From an uncultured Saccharospirillaceae bacterium (lineage in GTDB: Bacteria > Pseudomonadota > Gammaproteobacteria > Pseudomonadales > Oceanobacteraceae), in assembly GCA_947503895.1 (NCBI GenBank), contig CANNFT010000008.1:186001-250000 (forward strand): a DNA stretch of 64,000 bases, given 5' to 3'. Position numbers and translations under genes: made by a program. Shown one piece after another: positions 1-8,752 of the stretch (position 1 is the stretch's first letter; every line of letters begins with the position of its first letter). Under the pieces are notes generated by a model. That model was given only the letters and a program-made list of their open reading frames with translations. It was not told the origin of the DNA and did not search any database.

Positions 1-867
1 AATTTCTTCATCGTTAAAATGAATGCCGTGGGCCAGCCAAGTTTTATTCGTCATCCAATTTACCGACTCCAAATAATCCACTGGGCGTAAGCCAAATCGT
101 TTTATGCAAAATTCGTTTTCATCTTCCGTTTCGGATAGATGAGTATGCAGGCCGACGTTGAAACGCTGCGCTAATTCAGCGCTTGATTTCATCAACTCTG
201 GCGTGACGGAAAATGGCGAGCAGGGTGCCAATGCAATCTCGATCATTTTATACGGATCTTTCTGATGGTATTGCTGAATGAGTCGTTCGCTGTCGGCCAT
301 AATGACCGCTTCATTTTGCACGACAGATTGTGGTGGAAGGCCTCCTTGATCATGGCCCAAACTCATCGAGCCACGCGTAAACGTAGCGTTTATACCCAGT
401 TTTAAGGCTACTTTTACTTGAATATCGATGGCGCTTTCAAGACCGGCCGGAAATAAATAATGATGATCGCTGACGGTTGTGCAGCCACTGAGTAGTAACT
501 CAACCATAGCCATTTCAGTGGCTAACGCGTGCTGCTCAGGCGTGAGTCGTGACCAAATGGGGTAAAGTGTTTGTAGCCACGGAAAGAGCTTTTTATTTAA
601 GGCTGGAGGGCAGGCACGTGTGAGTGTTTGATAAAAATGATGATGTGTATTGACCAGCCCGGGTGTCACCACATGATTGGAGGCATCAAATACTTGATTG
701 TAAGGCTGCGTCGGTTGCGATCCTTTTGCGACAAGCTCAATGATTTTCCTACCCTGAATGAGTAAACCATTGTCAGCATTGAGTGCGTTGGCGGTGTATA
801 TTGCTTTGGGGTTTTTAATCCACAGGATAGGGGAATGTAAATTTTGGTTGGAAGGAGAAAGAGACAT
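1..867 (-). CDS. 8-oxoguanine deaminase-like amidohydrolase (partial, C-terminus beyond window)
   Basis: Amidohydrolase-superfamily deaminase; the closest family by eye is 8-oxoguanine deaminase / hydroxyatrazine ethylaminohydrolase (TRZ/ATZ), which hydrolyses an exocyclic amine or substituent on a purine or triazine ring in the cytoplasm. The ATG at 867 opens 289 codons that run in frame off the left edge; the family is about 450 aa long. Visible marks are the metal-binding NTHHHFYQTL near residues 73-82, LSGCTTVSDHHYLF, the second metal histidine in GLHTHLSETEDE, and WLAHGIHFNDEE at the window edge. The start was chosen because GAGAAAGAGAC-ATG is in frame with the conserved N-terminal beta strands. 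The substrate cannot be fixed without the missing third. A role in purine salvage is inference. Confidence 0.85.
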   Translation of the reverse strand, partial: MSLSPSNQNLHSPILWIKNPKAIYTANALNADNGLLIQGRKIIELVAKGSQPTQPYNQVFDASNHVVTPGLVNTHHHFYQTLTRACPPALNKKLFPWLQTLYPIWSRLTPEQHALATEMAMVELLLSGCTTVSDHHYLFPAGLESAIDIQVKVALKLGINATFTRGSMSLGHDQGGLPPQSVVQNEAVIMADSERLIQQYHQKDPYKMIEIALAPCSPFSVTPELMKSSAELAQRFNVGLHTHLSETEDENEFCIKRFGLRPVDYLESVNWMTNKTWLAHGIHFNDEEI

Positions 868-1378
868 GTCATGTACCTTATGCAAAATGTACATGGATGA
901 CGGGCAGCCGAACCATGCACTAATGAAACATCAGAACATGGCAGTGATAGTACTCAGCGTTAGCTGAATGACCTTTGTTAATCTGCCAGAGCAACGTGTG
1001 CATCCTAGCAAAGCGTAGATGAGAAATCCAGATGGGGATGGGATGGTATCTGTACGCTATCCGTCACAGTGGAGCGACCAGATACAGAGACAATGGGTTG
1101 AATTTTCAGTCCCTGACAGACACTGGTTAAATTGAACTTAAATAAATGAAGCTTTTAAGTATTGACGGCCGAGTATTGCTCTTCAGTAGGGCTCTATAAC
1201 GTCAAAATCCAGTATGAGATATTTCCAATATTCAAAAAGTTTTAATAATGCGTTAACAGTATTCAGCGCCCAAATGATTTAAATGGTTGTACTTTCTTTG
1301 TTAGAAAATCGTCTCGCTGCACAGGTTGAATGCACAGCGCGTTAGATTTTCCCAAGCTTTTATCTATCCGTACAACCA
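868..1378. other. intergenic region without a recognisable gene
   Basis: About 510 bases between the deaminase start and the 3' end of the iron transporter operon. I see no ORF with a ribosome binding site, no stable terminator and no repeat shared with the rest of the window. It should hold the promoter of the leftward deaminase gene. Confidence 0.5.
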
Positions 1379-2410
1379 CTAACCGGGTTCTTTTGGAAAT
1401 ACAGTTAATGGATGTGTGCAGTTAACATCTACCCTTACTTGATCGCCGGGCATTAATCGATTGTCGTGGCGTGTTCGTATCTTCACTTCTCTATCGCCAT
1501 CTAATAGCACCGAATAAAGTCGCGCACTGCCCTCGTATCGACTCCAATGAATGACTCCGTTCGTCGGTGTGTTTGTCGTGATGCTGAGATCTTCAGGGCG
1601 GAGCAGTACGTCAACGCTTTGCCCAGTTGGTTCAATGGCACAGGGTACGTCACCCAACTGCGTTGTTATTTGGTGTGTGGAGGCGTGATATTCTCCGCTG
1701 ATAAAACTGGCTTCCCCTAAGAAGCCAGCAACGAAACGGTTTGCGGGTTGGCTGTAGCAATTTTCTGGTGAGTCGAGTTGCTCTAAATTTCCATTGCGCA
1801 ACACGCCAATGCGGTCGCCCACGGACAGTGCTTCATCTTGATCGTGTGTGACCCATAATGCCGGCACGCCTGCACTTTTTAATGCTTGACGAATTTCCCA
1901 GCGAAGATCGTCTTTTAATGCGGCATCTAAGTTGGAGAGCGGTTCATCCAGTAAGACATAGGCGGGTTCGTGGGCCAGTGTTCGTGCTAACGCCACACGT
2001 TGTTTTTGGCCGCCAGAGAGGCTGTTCGGTTTGGTTTTTCTAAATGCGGATAGGCCTAGCAAATCTATCCAGTGATTGGCTAATGCGGCATCACTGAGTC
2101 TGAATTCGATGTTTTCCTGTACGGTTAAGTGGGGAAACAACGCAAAGTCCTGAAATACCATGCCAACATTTCGTTTTTCTGGTGGCACCTGCTTCTTCGG
2201 CGTGGCAGTCCAGTGGTGTGTGCCATTGCCGATGGTCATTTCGCCTTGGCTGATGGGCACCAGCCCTGCCAGAGATTTTAATATGGTGGTTTTGCCGCAG
2301 CCGGTTGGGCCAACAAGCATTAAAATTTCATCATGATCTAATGAGAAGCTCAGGTCTGATACAACTTGCGTGGTGCCATAGTGGATGGATAAATGACTGA
2401 CCTTTAACAT
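1379..2410 (-). CDS. fbpC: iron(III) ABC transporter, ATP-binding protein (FbpC type)
   Basis: ATPase that energises import of ferric iron across the inner membrane. The 343-residue length is normal for FbpC/PotA-type subunits. Walker A is GPTGCGKTT at about residues 34-42, the ABC signature LSGGQKQR lies near 134, Walker B with the D-loop is YVLLDEPLSNLD near 155, and the switch histidine is in WVTHDQDEA. The last ~100 residues form a TOBE-like domain (DVLLRPEDL). It is the last gene of the leftward operon, 49 bases after the permease. Iron as substrate is inferred from the Fur box at the operon head and the FbpA-like binding protein; a thiamine or polyamine transporter is the main alternative. 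Confidence 0.87.
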   Translation of the reverse strand: MLKVSHLSIHYGTTQVVSDLSFSLDHDEILMLVGPTGCGKTTILKSLAGLVPISQGEMTIGNGTHHWTATPKKQVPPEKRNVGMVFQDFALFPHLTVQENIEFRLSDAALANHWIDLLGLSAFRKTKPNSLSGGQKQRVALARTLAHEPAYVLLDEPLSNLDAALKDDLRWEIRQALKSAGVPALWVTHDQDEALSVGDRIGVLRNGNLEQLDSPENCYSQPANRFVAGFLGEASFISGEYHASTHQITTQLGDVPCAIEPTGQSVDVLLRPEDLSITTNTPTNGVIHWSRYEGSARLYSVLLDGDREVKIRTRHDNRLMPGDQVRVDVNCTHPLTVFPKEPG

Positions 2411-2459
2411 TTAGGGCTGTTACCTCAAATACTGCTAGATAGTGCGGCGTTCTTAAAAT

Positions 2460-3983
2460 TTAGCGCTTCGATGGTTCATTTTTATTGTCGAGATCTGCAC
2501 TGCGCTCGCCACTGAACATTAATGCTAACCCAAAGCCGGATAGGACAAATAACAATAACCCAGGGATAGCAGCCAAACCAAAATAACCCGCTTCGTAAAC
2601 GCGCCACAAATACGTCGCCAACGTTTCAAACCCTGTCGGTCCCAGCAGTAAGGTGGCTGGCAACTCGCGCATGGCTTCTAAAAAAACCAGTGCGGCACCA
2701 GCAATTAAACCGCGCATGGTTAATGGCAGTGTCACTCTGCGGAATGCTTCGTTGCGACTGGCTCCAAGCACCCTTGCAGCATCCAGTAAACTGTTATCTA
2801 AGCTTTCTGTCGTGGTCCGAATGGAACCCACGGCCAGCGGAAGGAAGCGAAGCACATAAGCCAATACCAGTAGGCCGAGTGTTTGATACATGAAAGGAAG
2901 TTTTAACCCAAGGTAAACCAGCGCCGTGCCCATCACAATACCAGGAATACCAAAGCCCATATAAGTGACACGCTCCATGATTCTGCCCACTTTCCCTTTG
3001 ATTGCGGCGTATGCCACGGGAAGTGCTAGCAATACGGCGACGAAGGCAGCGATCAAAGATGCGTAGGCTGAGTTCCATGCATAAGCGAGTTGAAAGTTAC
3101 CCAAACCATCACGCCACAACCATAAAAAGAAAATGGATAACGGCAATACAATGGCCAATAGAAAAACCGGTGAGGCCGCTAACAACATAAAAAACTTTTG
3201 CTGAGCGCTTGGCCAGAAATACAAATGACGCCCCGGTCTTTCCGTCGTGCCCTTAAAACGTGATTCCAAAAATAAAATCAACATGATGACCACCAAGAGC
3301 TGCAATGACAGCATCGCGGCCTGGCTTAATCCAAAGGCATTGTATTCGACAAAGATCACACGGGTGAAGGTATCCAGCCCCATGATGGCGGGCGTTCCAA
3401 AATCAGACAATGCATACATGGCAGCGAGTAAAGCGCCAGCGGCTATGCCGTTTAATATGCGTGGCAGGACCACACGCCATAAGCTCATCATTAATGATAA
3501 ACCCAGTGTTCGGGCGGCATATATTTGGCTAGCATCAAGACTGCTTAAACTGGCACGAGTCGTGAGCAATACGAAGGGATAAGTATAAAGCGTCATAATA
3601 AGAGTAGAACCAGCCAGCCCGTTGACGGCTGGAGTGGGAATACCCAGTAAATTAGAAATTTCTCCGCCCATTCCAAACGCGGCATAAAACGTAAATGCCC
3701 CTAAATAACTGGGTAATGCCAGAGGAGCGGCTAAAACAATTAACCAAAATCGCCCCCAAGGTAATCGCACATAGGTGGTTAAGATGGCGAGCGGAACGCC
3801 AATCGCGATAGAGCCTAGCGCTGTGAAGGTCATTAATAATAGCGTGTTGGTTAACACTTGCAGATTACGGGCATCGAATGCTTGGAAATCGTCCCCCACG
3901 AGATTCAGCAATACCACAATAGGGGACAGTGCCAGTAGCGCAATGACCAGCGCTACTGGATAAGACCGAGGGATTTTTATCAT
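2460..3983 (-). CDS. fbpB: iron(III) ABC transporter, fused double permease (FbpB type)
   Basis: Inner-membrane permease of 507 residues carrying two BPD_transp_1 (MetI-like) units in one chain, as in FbpB/SfuB. The two EAA-type cytoplasmic loops that dock the ATPase are visible as RTLGLSLMMSLWRVVLPRI in the first half and RVLGASRNEAFRRVTLPL in the second. About twelve hydrophobic segments can be counted, with a polar linker (ESRFKGTTERPGRH) between the halves. Its ATG overlaps the stop of the binding-protein gene by four bases (ATGA), showing translational coupling. It forms the channel for ferric iron delivered by the upstream periplasmic protein. Confidence 0.9.
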   Translation of the reverse strand: MIKIPRSYPVALVIALLALSPIVVLLNLVGDDFQAFDARNLQVLTNTLLLMTFTALGSIAIGVPLAILTTYVRLPWGRFWLIVLAAPLALPSYLGAFTFYAAFGMGGEISNLLGIPTPAVNGLAGSTLIMTLYTYPFVLLTTRASLSSLDASQIYAARTLGLSLMMSLWRVVLPRILNGIAAGALLAAMYALSDFGTPAIMGLDTFTRVIFVEYNAFGLSQAAMLSLQLLVVIMLILFLESRFKGTTERPGRHLYFWPSAQQKFFMLLAASPVFLLAIVLPLSIFFLWLWRDGLGNFQLAYAWNSAYASLIAAFVAVLLALPVAYAAIKGKVGRIMERVTYMGFGIPGIVMGTALVYLGLKLPFMYQTLGLLVLAYVLRFLPLAVGSIRTTTESLDNSLLDAARVLGASRNEAFRRVTLPLTMRGLIAGAALVFLEAMRELPATLLLGPTGFETLATYLWRVYEAGYFGLAAIPGLLLFVLSGFGLALMFSGERSADLDNKNEPSKR

Positions 3984-5020
3984 AGTACGCTGACTTTTCG
4001 CATTAAATCCAAAGTGGGTCGTAAATCAGCGAGCTTGGTTAAGTCTACCTTCGGTGGCGATATCTGAGCTAAGCCCGGTAGTCCTTGCGGGGGGGAAACC
4101 TGACCGACTAATGGAATTTCAAATGCTTCATTGGCCAAGTAAGATTGTGCTTCCACAGTCAGCAAATAACGGATGAAGTTCGTTGCCGTATCGCTATTGC
4201 TTAGCGCAACCACGCCTGAAGCATTGACTAAACAACCCGCATCATTATTGGTAAAGGCTAAGTTGACTTGTGCATCAGGCTTACCGGATTTCAATCGCAA
4301 AGTGTAGTAATGATTGGCGAGACCTAAATCTACCTCGCCACGCTCCACTGCCATCACCACACCCAATTCGCCTGCATAACGTTTTGCGCGTTTGTTCATG
4401 GCTTTTAACCATAGACCGGTTTTTTCCTCACCCACCAAAATTCGCATGGCAGTCACAAACGATTGGAATGACGCGTAGGCTGGTGCCCAGGCGATACTCA
4501 GATCGCTGTCTGGTAAGTCCATGATGTCGGTTGGAATTTTATCTGCACTCAAGCGCTGAGTGTTATAGGGGAGAGTACGAATACGACCAGTCACGGGTGT
4601 CCAGTTTTCAAACTGAAACTCGGGCAATAATTGCCCGGTGATGCTGGACGGTAGTGGTTGAGCCAAGCCTTCATTAGCGATCATGCCGATCGCGCCTGAA
4701 TCAACGGCCCAGAATAAGTCGGCGCGACGAATGCCGGCTTTGGCTTCGGCAACAATGGCATTCGCCAGCGCAGCGGTTGGGCCGCGCCGAATATTCAATG
4801 TAAAGTTAGGGTTTCGTTTCTGGATGGCTGCAAGAACATCTTCATAAAGGCCACCTTCTCCTCGGCCGAGGTATAACGTCAGCTCACCTTCGAGTGTCGG
4901 TAAATCGTTAACCGATACGGCGCTGGGCGTTGGAGAGGTCAGCGCATTGGCCAAGGACGTCGGTAAAGCCCCCATGGCACCGTAAAGTGCCAAGGACTGA
5001 AGAAATGTTCTTCGGTACAT
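3980..5020 (-). CDS. fbpA: iron(III) ABC transporter, periplasmic substrate-binding protein (FbpA type)
   Basis: Periplasmic solute-binding protein, 346 residues. The N-terminus reads MYRRTFLQSLALYGAMGALP, a signal peptide with an RR-x-FL motif that could be Tat-type. The mature part matches FbpA-like ferric-binding proteins: a LTLYLGRGEGGLYEDVL opening strand and helix, a RRADLFWAVDSGAIGMI segment, and adjacent tyrosines in LGLANHYYTLR, which in FbpA ligate the iron. It lies three bases after the upstream periplasmic gene and is translationally coupled to the permease. Role: capture of Fe3+ for FbpBC. The Fe assignment rests on the YY motif and the Fur box, not on assay. Confidence 0.88.
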   Translation of the reverse strand: MYRRTFLQSLALYGAMGALPTSLANALTSPTPSAVSVNDLPTLEGELTLYLGRGEGGLYEDVLAAIQKRNPNFTLNIRRGPTAALANAIVAEAKAGIRRADLFWAVDSGAIGMIANEGLAQPLPSSITGQLLPEFQFENWTPVTGRIRTLPYNTQRLSADKIPTDIMDLPDSDLSIAWAPAYASFQSFVTAMRILVGEEKTGLWLKAMNKRAKRYAGELGVVMAVERGEVDLGLANHYYTLRLKSGKPDAQVNLAFTNNDAGCLVNASGVVALSNSDTATNFIRYLLTVEAQSYLANEAFEIPLVGQVSPPQGLPGLAQISPPKVDLTKLADLRPTLDLMRKVSVL

Positions 5021-5022
5021 CG

Positions 5023-5835
5023 TTAGAATACTTCCTTCTTTTTATCGGCTTTTGCGACCAGCAGGCCTTTCGCCTTGTCTAGTTTCGTGCCCATTGTGCC
5101 AATCACTTTACGAATATCTTCAAGACTGGACTTTCCCTCCAATGCTTTAGGGAGTGTCACATTGAAATCTTTTTCTAGGTCTTCTACCAAATTTGCATCA
5201 AGCGCAATTAACTCACCTTCAACACCTTCAAAAAGATTCAGGTAGGTGTCGTGAACGATGTTGACAGACTCTTTCACCAGTTTTTCAGCAAATTTTGCAG
5301 TGACACGATCAAGGCGACTTTTTATTTCGTCCAGTGCTTCGACGGAATTCTTAGGTGCACCTTCACGTAGCGCGACTTTAGCCAATAGGCCACGATCTTG
5401 AAATTGGGCGGCGAGTTTAACGGCTCCCAAAGATTGCCACAATGCCAGCTCTAGATTTTGTTGGGCTGCGCGAACGTCGCTGATAGGCGATTTTTTATCG
5501 ATGCTTTCCTTGACGGCATACAAACCTTGCCAGATAGAAGCATAAAGTGGGACGTAGTTGCTCTCAATGGCAGCGTGGAAATTGACGGCTTCCCAGTAAT
5601 CGACAACCGCACCGGAATTGGCAGCTTTCACACCTTCTTTCTCGTAGCGCACTACCATGCCGTCGATCTTGCCGATGATCCACTCTACTTCCCCAGTGTA
5701 CTTAGTGAGGTTGTCAGATAGGTGATTAACATGCTCACCCACTTCGCCACCTGCAGATGCGTTAAGTGAAGCAAATGAAATAGCCATGCTCAGTACGGCT
5801 GCGGAGAATTTATTGCTCTTCATTATGGAAAACAT
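5023..5835 (-). CDS. periplasmic helical protein of unknown function heading the iron operon
   Basis: Not recognised with certainty. The protein has a signal peptide (MKSNKFSAAVLSMAISFASLNASA) and then about 245 mostly helical residues rich in Lys, Glu and Ala. One conserved-looking stretch is YWEAVNFHAAIESNYVPLY, which has an HxxxE pair and several tyrosines and tryptophans that could bind a metal. It lacks the GxHxxE of imelysins, so EfeO/imelysin membership is not supported. The ATG at 5835 was chosen for its AGAGG eight bases upstream; a TTG at 5880 would extend the frame into the Fur box. As first gene of a Fur-type operon, three bases before fbpA, it probably helps iron capture or hand-over in the periplasm (inference). 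Confidence 0.7.
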   Translation of the reverse strand: MFSIMKSNKFSAAVLSMAISFASLNASAGGEVGEHVNHLSDNLTKYTGEVEWIIGKIDGMVVRYEKEGVKAANSGAVVDYWEAVNFHAAIESNYVPLYASIWQGLYAVKESIDKKSPISDVRAAQQNLELALWQSLGAVKLAAQFQDRGLLAKVALREGAPKNSVEALDEIKSRLDRVTAKFAEKLVKESVNIVHDTYLNLFEGVEGELIALDANLVEDLEKDFNVTLPKALEGKSSLEDIRKVIGTMGTKLDKAKGLLVAKADKKKEVF

Positions 5836-5878
5836 AAGCTTTGGGCCTCTAAGCTGAAAACTAATAAGTATCAGTGAC

Positions 5879-5899
5879 AAATGATACTCATTCTCATAA
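5879..5899 (-). promoter_or_regulatory. Fur box upstream of the iron operon
   Basis: On the minus strand the site reads TGAGAATGAGTATCATTT, matching about 13 of 19 positions of the Fur consensus GATAATGATAATCATTATC, including the typical GAGAATGA and ATCATT half-sites. It lies about 45 bases upstream of the chosen start of the first operon gene, where an operator overlapping the promoter is expected. This implies repression by Fe2+-Fur when iron is plentiful. Confidence 0.8.
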
Positions 5900-6261
5900 A
5901 TTAGTAAAGGAGCTGGATCAACATAAATGTGGGAGTGTTCATCAAGTGCCTTTATAGACGGCCTAGAGGGCCAGAGTGACTCCTTTGATGAGGCTACTCT
6001 AGGGATTGTGCATTAATCGATACTAATTGAGCTTTATCGACCATTACTTGCACCGCATAAGTGTAAAGCTTAAACATTAAGCCTACTCTCAAAGTACAAG
6101 GTGCCAAGCCTTTAAAACAGCCGTGAGATGGCAACTTCCACAATACACCCCATAAGCCAAGTCAGCTCACCACCGAAGTGATGGGAAAAATTACGCTCAG
6201 CGCCTTATAAGCCAATCTCCTTCAGCTTAGGGTGATGATTTTCAATATAGGGAGGTAATCA
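5900..6261. other. intergenic region between divergent genes
   Basis: About 360 bases between the Fur-box promoter and the DUF1993 gene. No ORF, repeat or strong hairpin could be supported. A good ribosome binding site (GGGAGGTAATC) ends the region in front of the ATG at 6262. Confidence 0.5.
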
Positions 6262-6777
6262 ATGGCAAAGGAAATAACCAATAATTTTGTCAATTTATTT
6301 TCATCTAGACTAACGACGCTTAGTCATATAATCGAGATTTCTGAACAGCACTTTCATGAGAAGGCAGAATCCATATTGGATTTCCGGATCATTGACGACA
6401 TGCTTCCTTTTGGTACACAGATCGCCTACGTATGTAATCAGCCTTACAACTTTTCTCTTTGGTGTAAAAATCAGGAACCCTGTAATCTATCTCCTGAAAT
6501 TAAATCCTTAACGGATGCTAAAAATCTTATTGAGCGAACGAAATCCCACTTGCAAGGTTTAGAGCTAGGAGATTCAAAGTTGTCAGAACTAAAGCGAATA
6601 AATCTTAGTAGAGGTCAATACCTAGAATTAGAGGGAATAGATTACGTTCAAGATTTTCTAATCCCCAACTTCTATTTTCATTTAGTTTCTGCGTACAACA
6701 TCATGCGGATGAAGGGGGTGCCTTTGGGGAAGGTAAACTATATGGCACATGTCGCTCACCTAGTTAAAGAGGCATGA
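6262..6777 (+). CDS. DUF1993 family protein
   Basis: A 171-residue soluble protein of the DUF1993 family (DinB-like four-helix bundle), whose function is not established. The family features visible are an N-terminal helix with a conserved leucine pattern, LPFGTQIAYVCNQP in the middle, and the C-terminal NFYFHLVSAYNIMRMKGVPLGK. A strong ribosome binding site, GGGAGG, lies seven bases before the ATG. The gene is followed by a small ORF, an AraC regulator and a VOC protein on the same strand, all with looser codon use and lower GC by eye than the flanking housekeeping genes. Confidence 0.8.
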   Translation: MAKEITNNFVNLFSSRLTTLSHIIEISEQHFHEKAESILDFRIIDDMLPFGTQIAYVCNQPYNFSLWCKNQEPCNLSPEIKSLTDAKNLIERTKSHLQGLELGDSKLSELKRINLSRGQYLELEGIDYVQDFLIPNFYFHLVSAYNIMRMKGVPLGKVNYMAHVAHLVKEA

Positions 6778-6802
6778 TAAGGGCTTAGCGGAATCGTTAT
6801 TA

Positions 6803-7012
6803 TTGAAATCTGGCACAGCAAAACCTGTGGCTTTAACTGCGCAGGGTGATGATCTTTATCGCTTCCATGATCATACTGAAAAATGCGGAGACGCGATTAC
6901 GGTTGTTAATAGTGGCGTGAACAGATTAACATTTGAATTAATTGATACGAATAGGCATGAATGTCCTTTTAAATTCGCTGAAGCGCTAGCCAATAACATG
7001 TTTCGTATTTAG
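6803..7012 (+). CDS. small hypothetical protein or gene remnant
   Basis: An open frame of 69 codons beginning with TTG, 25 bases after the DUF1993 gene. The residues look protein-like (DLYRFHDHTEKCGDAI, LTFELIDTNRHECPFKFAEAL) with balanced composition, but I do not recognise a family. No ATG or clear ribosome binding site is present, and the frame stays open upstream to 6770, so it may be the C-terminal remnant of a longer gene. Confidence 0.35.
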   Translation: MKSGTAKPVALTAQGDDLYRFHDHTEKCGDAITVVNSGVNRLTFELIDTNRHECPFKFAEALANNMFRI

Positions 7013-7041
7013 TCTACTGTCATTAAGGTGTGGTGTTCATT

Positions 7042-7476
7042 ATGATTAAGCATTCACAATATAGAAAAATTTGTCTTGCACGAGACTATTTGACCCAACA
7101 CTACGCCCGTAATTTCGACTTAGATGAAGTGGCTAGTCATTCATGTATGTCTAAGTATCACTTTTGTCGAATATTCTCTGCGGTGTTTGGGGAGTCACCC
7201 TATCAATACATTTCAAGAATGAGAATTGATCATGCAAAGCGGCTTTTGATTACGAGCAGTATCAACATTAATGACATTTGTGAAGCGGTTGGTTACACAA
7301 GCATCGGTAGTTTTTCATTATTATTTCGCAAGAAAACGGGGATGTCTCCTACCCAGTATCGCTCTAAGGTCTGGGCGTTAACCAAAGAACCTCTCACTTA
7401 CCCTGTACAATCCATTCCTTCTTGCTATGCGCATCATTTCTTAGGGGCAAACATTGAAAAGCGCAATATTGAATAA
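7042..7476 (+). CDS. AraC family transcriptional regulator, DNA-binding domain only
   Basis: A regulator of 144 residues that consists almost entirely of an AraC/XylS DNA-binding domain with two helix-turn-helix motifs, as in SoxS or MarA; no effector-binding domain is present. Typical residues are HYARNFDLDEVASHSCMSKYH for the first HTH, RMRIDHAKRLL for the linker helix, and ICEAVGYTSIGSFSLLFRKK with TGMSPTQYR for the second. The ATG at 7042 is preceded by AAGGTG; a GTG at 7030 is an alternative. It lies 62 bases before a VOC-family gene that it may control, an arrangement common for this pair (inference). Confidence 0.88.
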   Translation: MIKHSQYRKICLARDYLTQHYARNFDLDEVASHSCMSKYHFCRIFSAVFGESPYQYISRMRIDHAKRLLITSSININDICEAVGYTSIGSFSLLFRKKTGMSPTQYRSKVWALTKEPLTYPVQSIPSCYAHHFLGANIEKRNIE

Positions 7477-7538
7477 GGTGCCATGACCCACTTTTGGTAA
7501 GATCAATAGCACCACTTACCATATATACGGAGATTCAA

Positions 7539-7952
7539 ATGATTCAATCAATTGCTCATGTCACAGTTTATGTTCTTAACCAAGATGAAGCCCTCGAGTT
7601 TTATCAGAAAAAGCTAGGCTTTGAAGTTGGATCAGATTTTACTGTAGAAGGAGGGTTCCGATGGCTAACCGTATTCGCAAAAGCTCAGCCGGAACTCGAA
7701 CTGGTATTAGCTGAACCAAAAGAAGGGCCGATGTTTAGTAAAGATGCTGCTGAAAAGATTCAAGCTTTGGTGGCCGACGGGGCTTTTGGCGCCGGTGTTT
7801 TTGAAACTCATAATTGTCAAAAAACCTACGAGGAACTTGTTGCCAAAGGGGTTGAGTTTATACAACCTCCCACTGAGCAGTTTTACGGCATTGAAGCGCT
7901 AGGCAAGGACAATTCTGGAAATTGGTTCAGTTTAACGGAGCGCGCAAAGTAA
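7539..7952 (+). CDS. VOC family protein (glyoxalase/bleomycin resistance-like)
   Basis: A 137-residue vicinal-oxygen-chelate protein made of two beta-alpha-beta-beta-beta units: IAHVTVYVLNQDEALEFYQKK begins the first and VFETHNCQKTYEELVAKGVEF the second. The C-terminal GIEALGKDNSGNWFSLTE is the usual last strand pair, with a metal-type Glu near its end. Members can be lyases, dioxygenases or drug-binding proteins; the substrate here is unknown. The ATG at 7539 has GGAG seven bases upstream, so a longer frame from 7494 was not used. An attC-like hairpin starts immediately after the stop codon, suggesting that the gene could have arrived as an integron-type cassette. Confidence 0.88.
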   Translation: MIQSIAHVTVYVLNQDEALEFYQKKLGFEVGSDFTVEGGFRWLTVFAKAQPELELVLAEPKEGPMFSKDAAEKIQALVADGAFGAGVFETHNCQKTYEELVAKGVEFIQPPTEQFYGIEALGKDNSGNWFSLTERAK

Positions 7953-7953
7953 A

Positions 7954-8000
7954 TATAACCAAGCGTTTCACCGGACAATCCGGTGGGCGCAACGTTATGC
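7954..8000 (+). other. attC-like site after the VOC gene
   Basis: It begins two bases after the stop codon with ATAACCAAGCG and ends with CGCAACGTTATGC, so the outer arms ATAAC and GTTAT are inverted. The core CACCGGACAATCCGGTG is a perfect six-base-pair stem around ACAAT. The layout and the TAAC ... GTTATGC ends resemble integron attC sites. No integrase gene is present in the window. It could instead be a plain hairpin, but a second site of the same design lies at 57107. Confidence 0.5.
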
Positions 8001-8374
8001 ACATAAAGGCGTTAGAGTGTGAGAGATTATATTAATGATTATGTTCTGACGCTCTGACAACAATACAGGATACTGTAAATAGCTAAATTGTTAGAGAGTG
8101 GTCTAGAGAAGCCATGCACATTGAGTCTCAGCTACGACATCTGTGCTGTGGTGGGGCACACCACATCAAGCCAAGTCTAACGCCGTCCACTCACTATTAA
8201 ATATTGATCATCCCTTCATTCTAGGCTCAGGATTTCGGCCGCTTTTCTTTTTCATCTCAAATCTGTAGCTACAATAAACCTGTACACAATTATTATGTTC
8301 AGCACAAATGACCCTTAGTATTGTGAATGGTTAATCATTATCGCTATGGGCATCAGGTACGATCAGGAGGCGGT
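8001..8374. other. intergenic region
   Basis: About 370 bases with no supported gene. An inverted pair GGCGTTAG (8008-8015) and CTAACGCC (8177-8184) borders a 160-base stretch just after the attC-like site. It could be a second, degenerate recombination site or chance. Confidence 0.4.
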
Positions 8375-8752
8375 ATGGGCATCCTTCGCTTATGGATAAA
8401 TCACAGTCAATGGTGTATTTGCACGATAGTGTGTTTCTTAATAACGATTACATCTGTGAATGCTATTGGGTATGCATTGGATATACGAAAACTGCAGTAT
8501 CCAGTGAGCGATGCAGAGGAAAGTCATGCTTCCGGTTTTCCTAAGTTTGCCGCGTATATTCAGCATGATAAGCCCCGTATTCCGGGTGTGACGAATGATC
8601 ATAAGCGTATTATTCGAGATAAGTTTCAAGTCAATATCCTGAATGAATACCGACTGTACGATCAATCAGAAGTCGATCCAGAAGAACAATACATGCTAGA
8701 ACGCTACTGTACGCGCTATAATCGGCGAATGTTGCAACTACTAGGCATGTGA
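8375..8752 (+). CDS. hypothetical protein with N-terminal membrane or signal segment
   Basis: Not recognised. A 125-residue protein starting at the ATG with AGGAGG five bases upstream. The N-terminus has a hydrophobic stretch (WCICTIVCFLITITSVNAIGYA) that fits a signal peptide or anchor. The rest is polar and rich in Tyr, Arg and Asp (DKPRIPGVTNDHKRIIRD, EEQYMLERYCTRYNRRM), suggesting a small exported protein. Its stop overlaps the GTG start of the YkgJ-type gene (GTGA), so the two are translationally coupled. Confidence 0.6.
   Translation: MGILRLWINHSQWCICTIVCFLITITSVNAIGYALDIRKLQYPVSDAEESHASGFPKFAAYIQHDKPRIPGVTNDHKRIIRDKFQVNILNEYRLYDQSEVDPEEQYMLERYCTRYNRRMLQLLGM

Noticed and set aside
758..967. 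69-codon plus-strand ORF
   Set aside because: It lies antisense inside the start of the 8-oxoguanine deaminase gene and has no ribosome binding site; a shadow frame.
5023..5835. Imelysin/EfeO assignment for the first gene of the iron operon
   Set aside because: The GxHxxE motif is absent and only general helicity and location support it, so the product is left unnamed.
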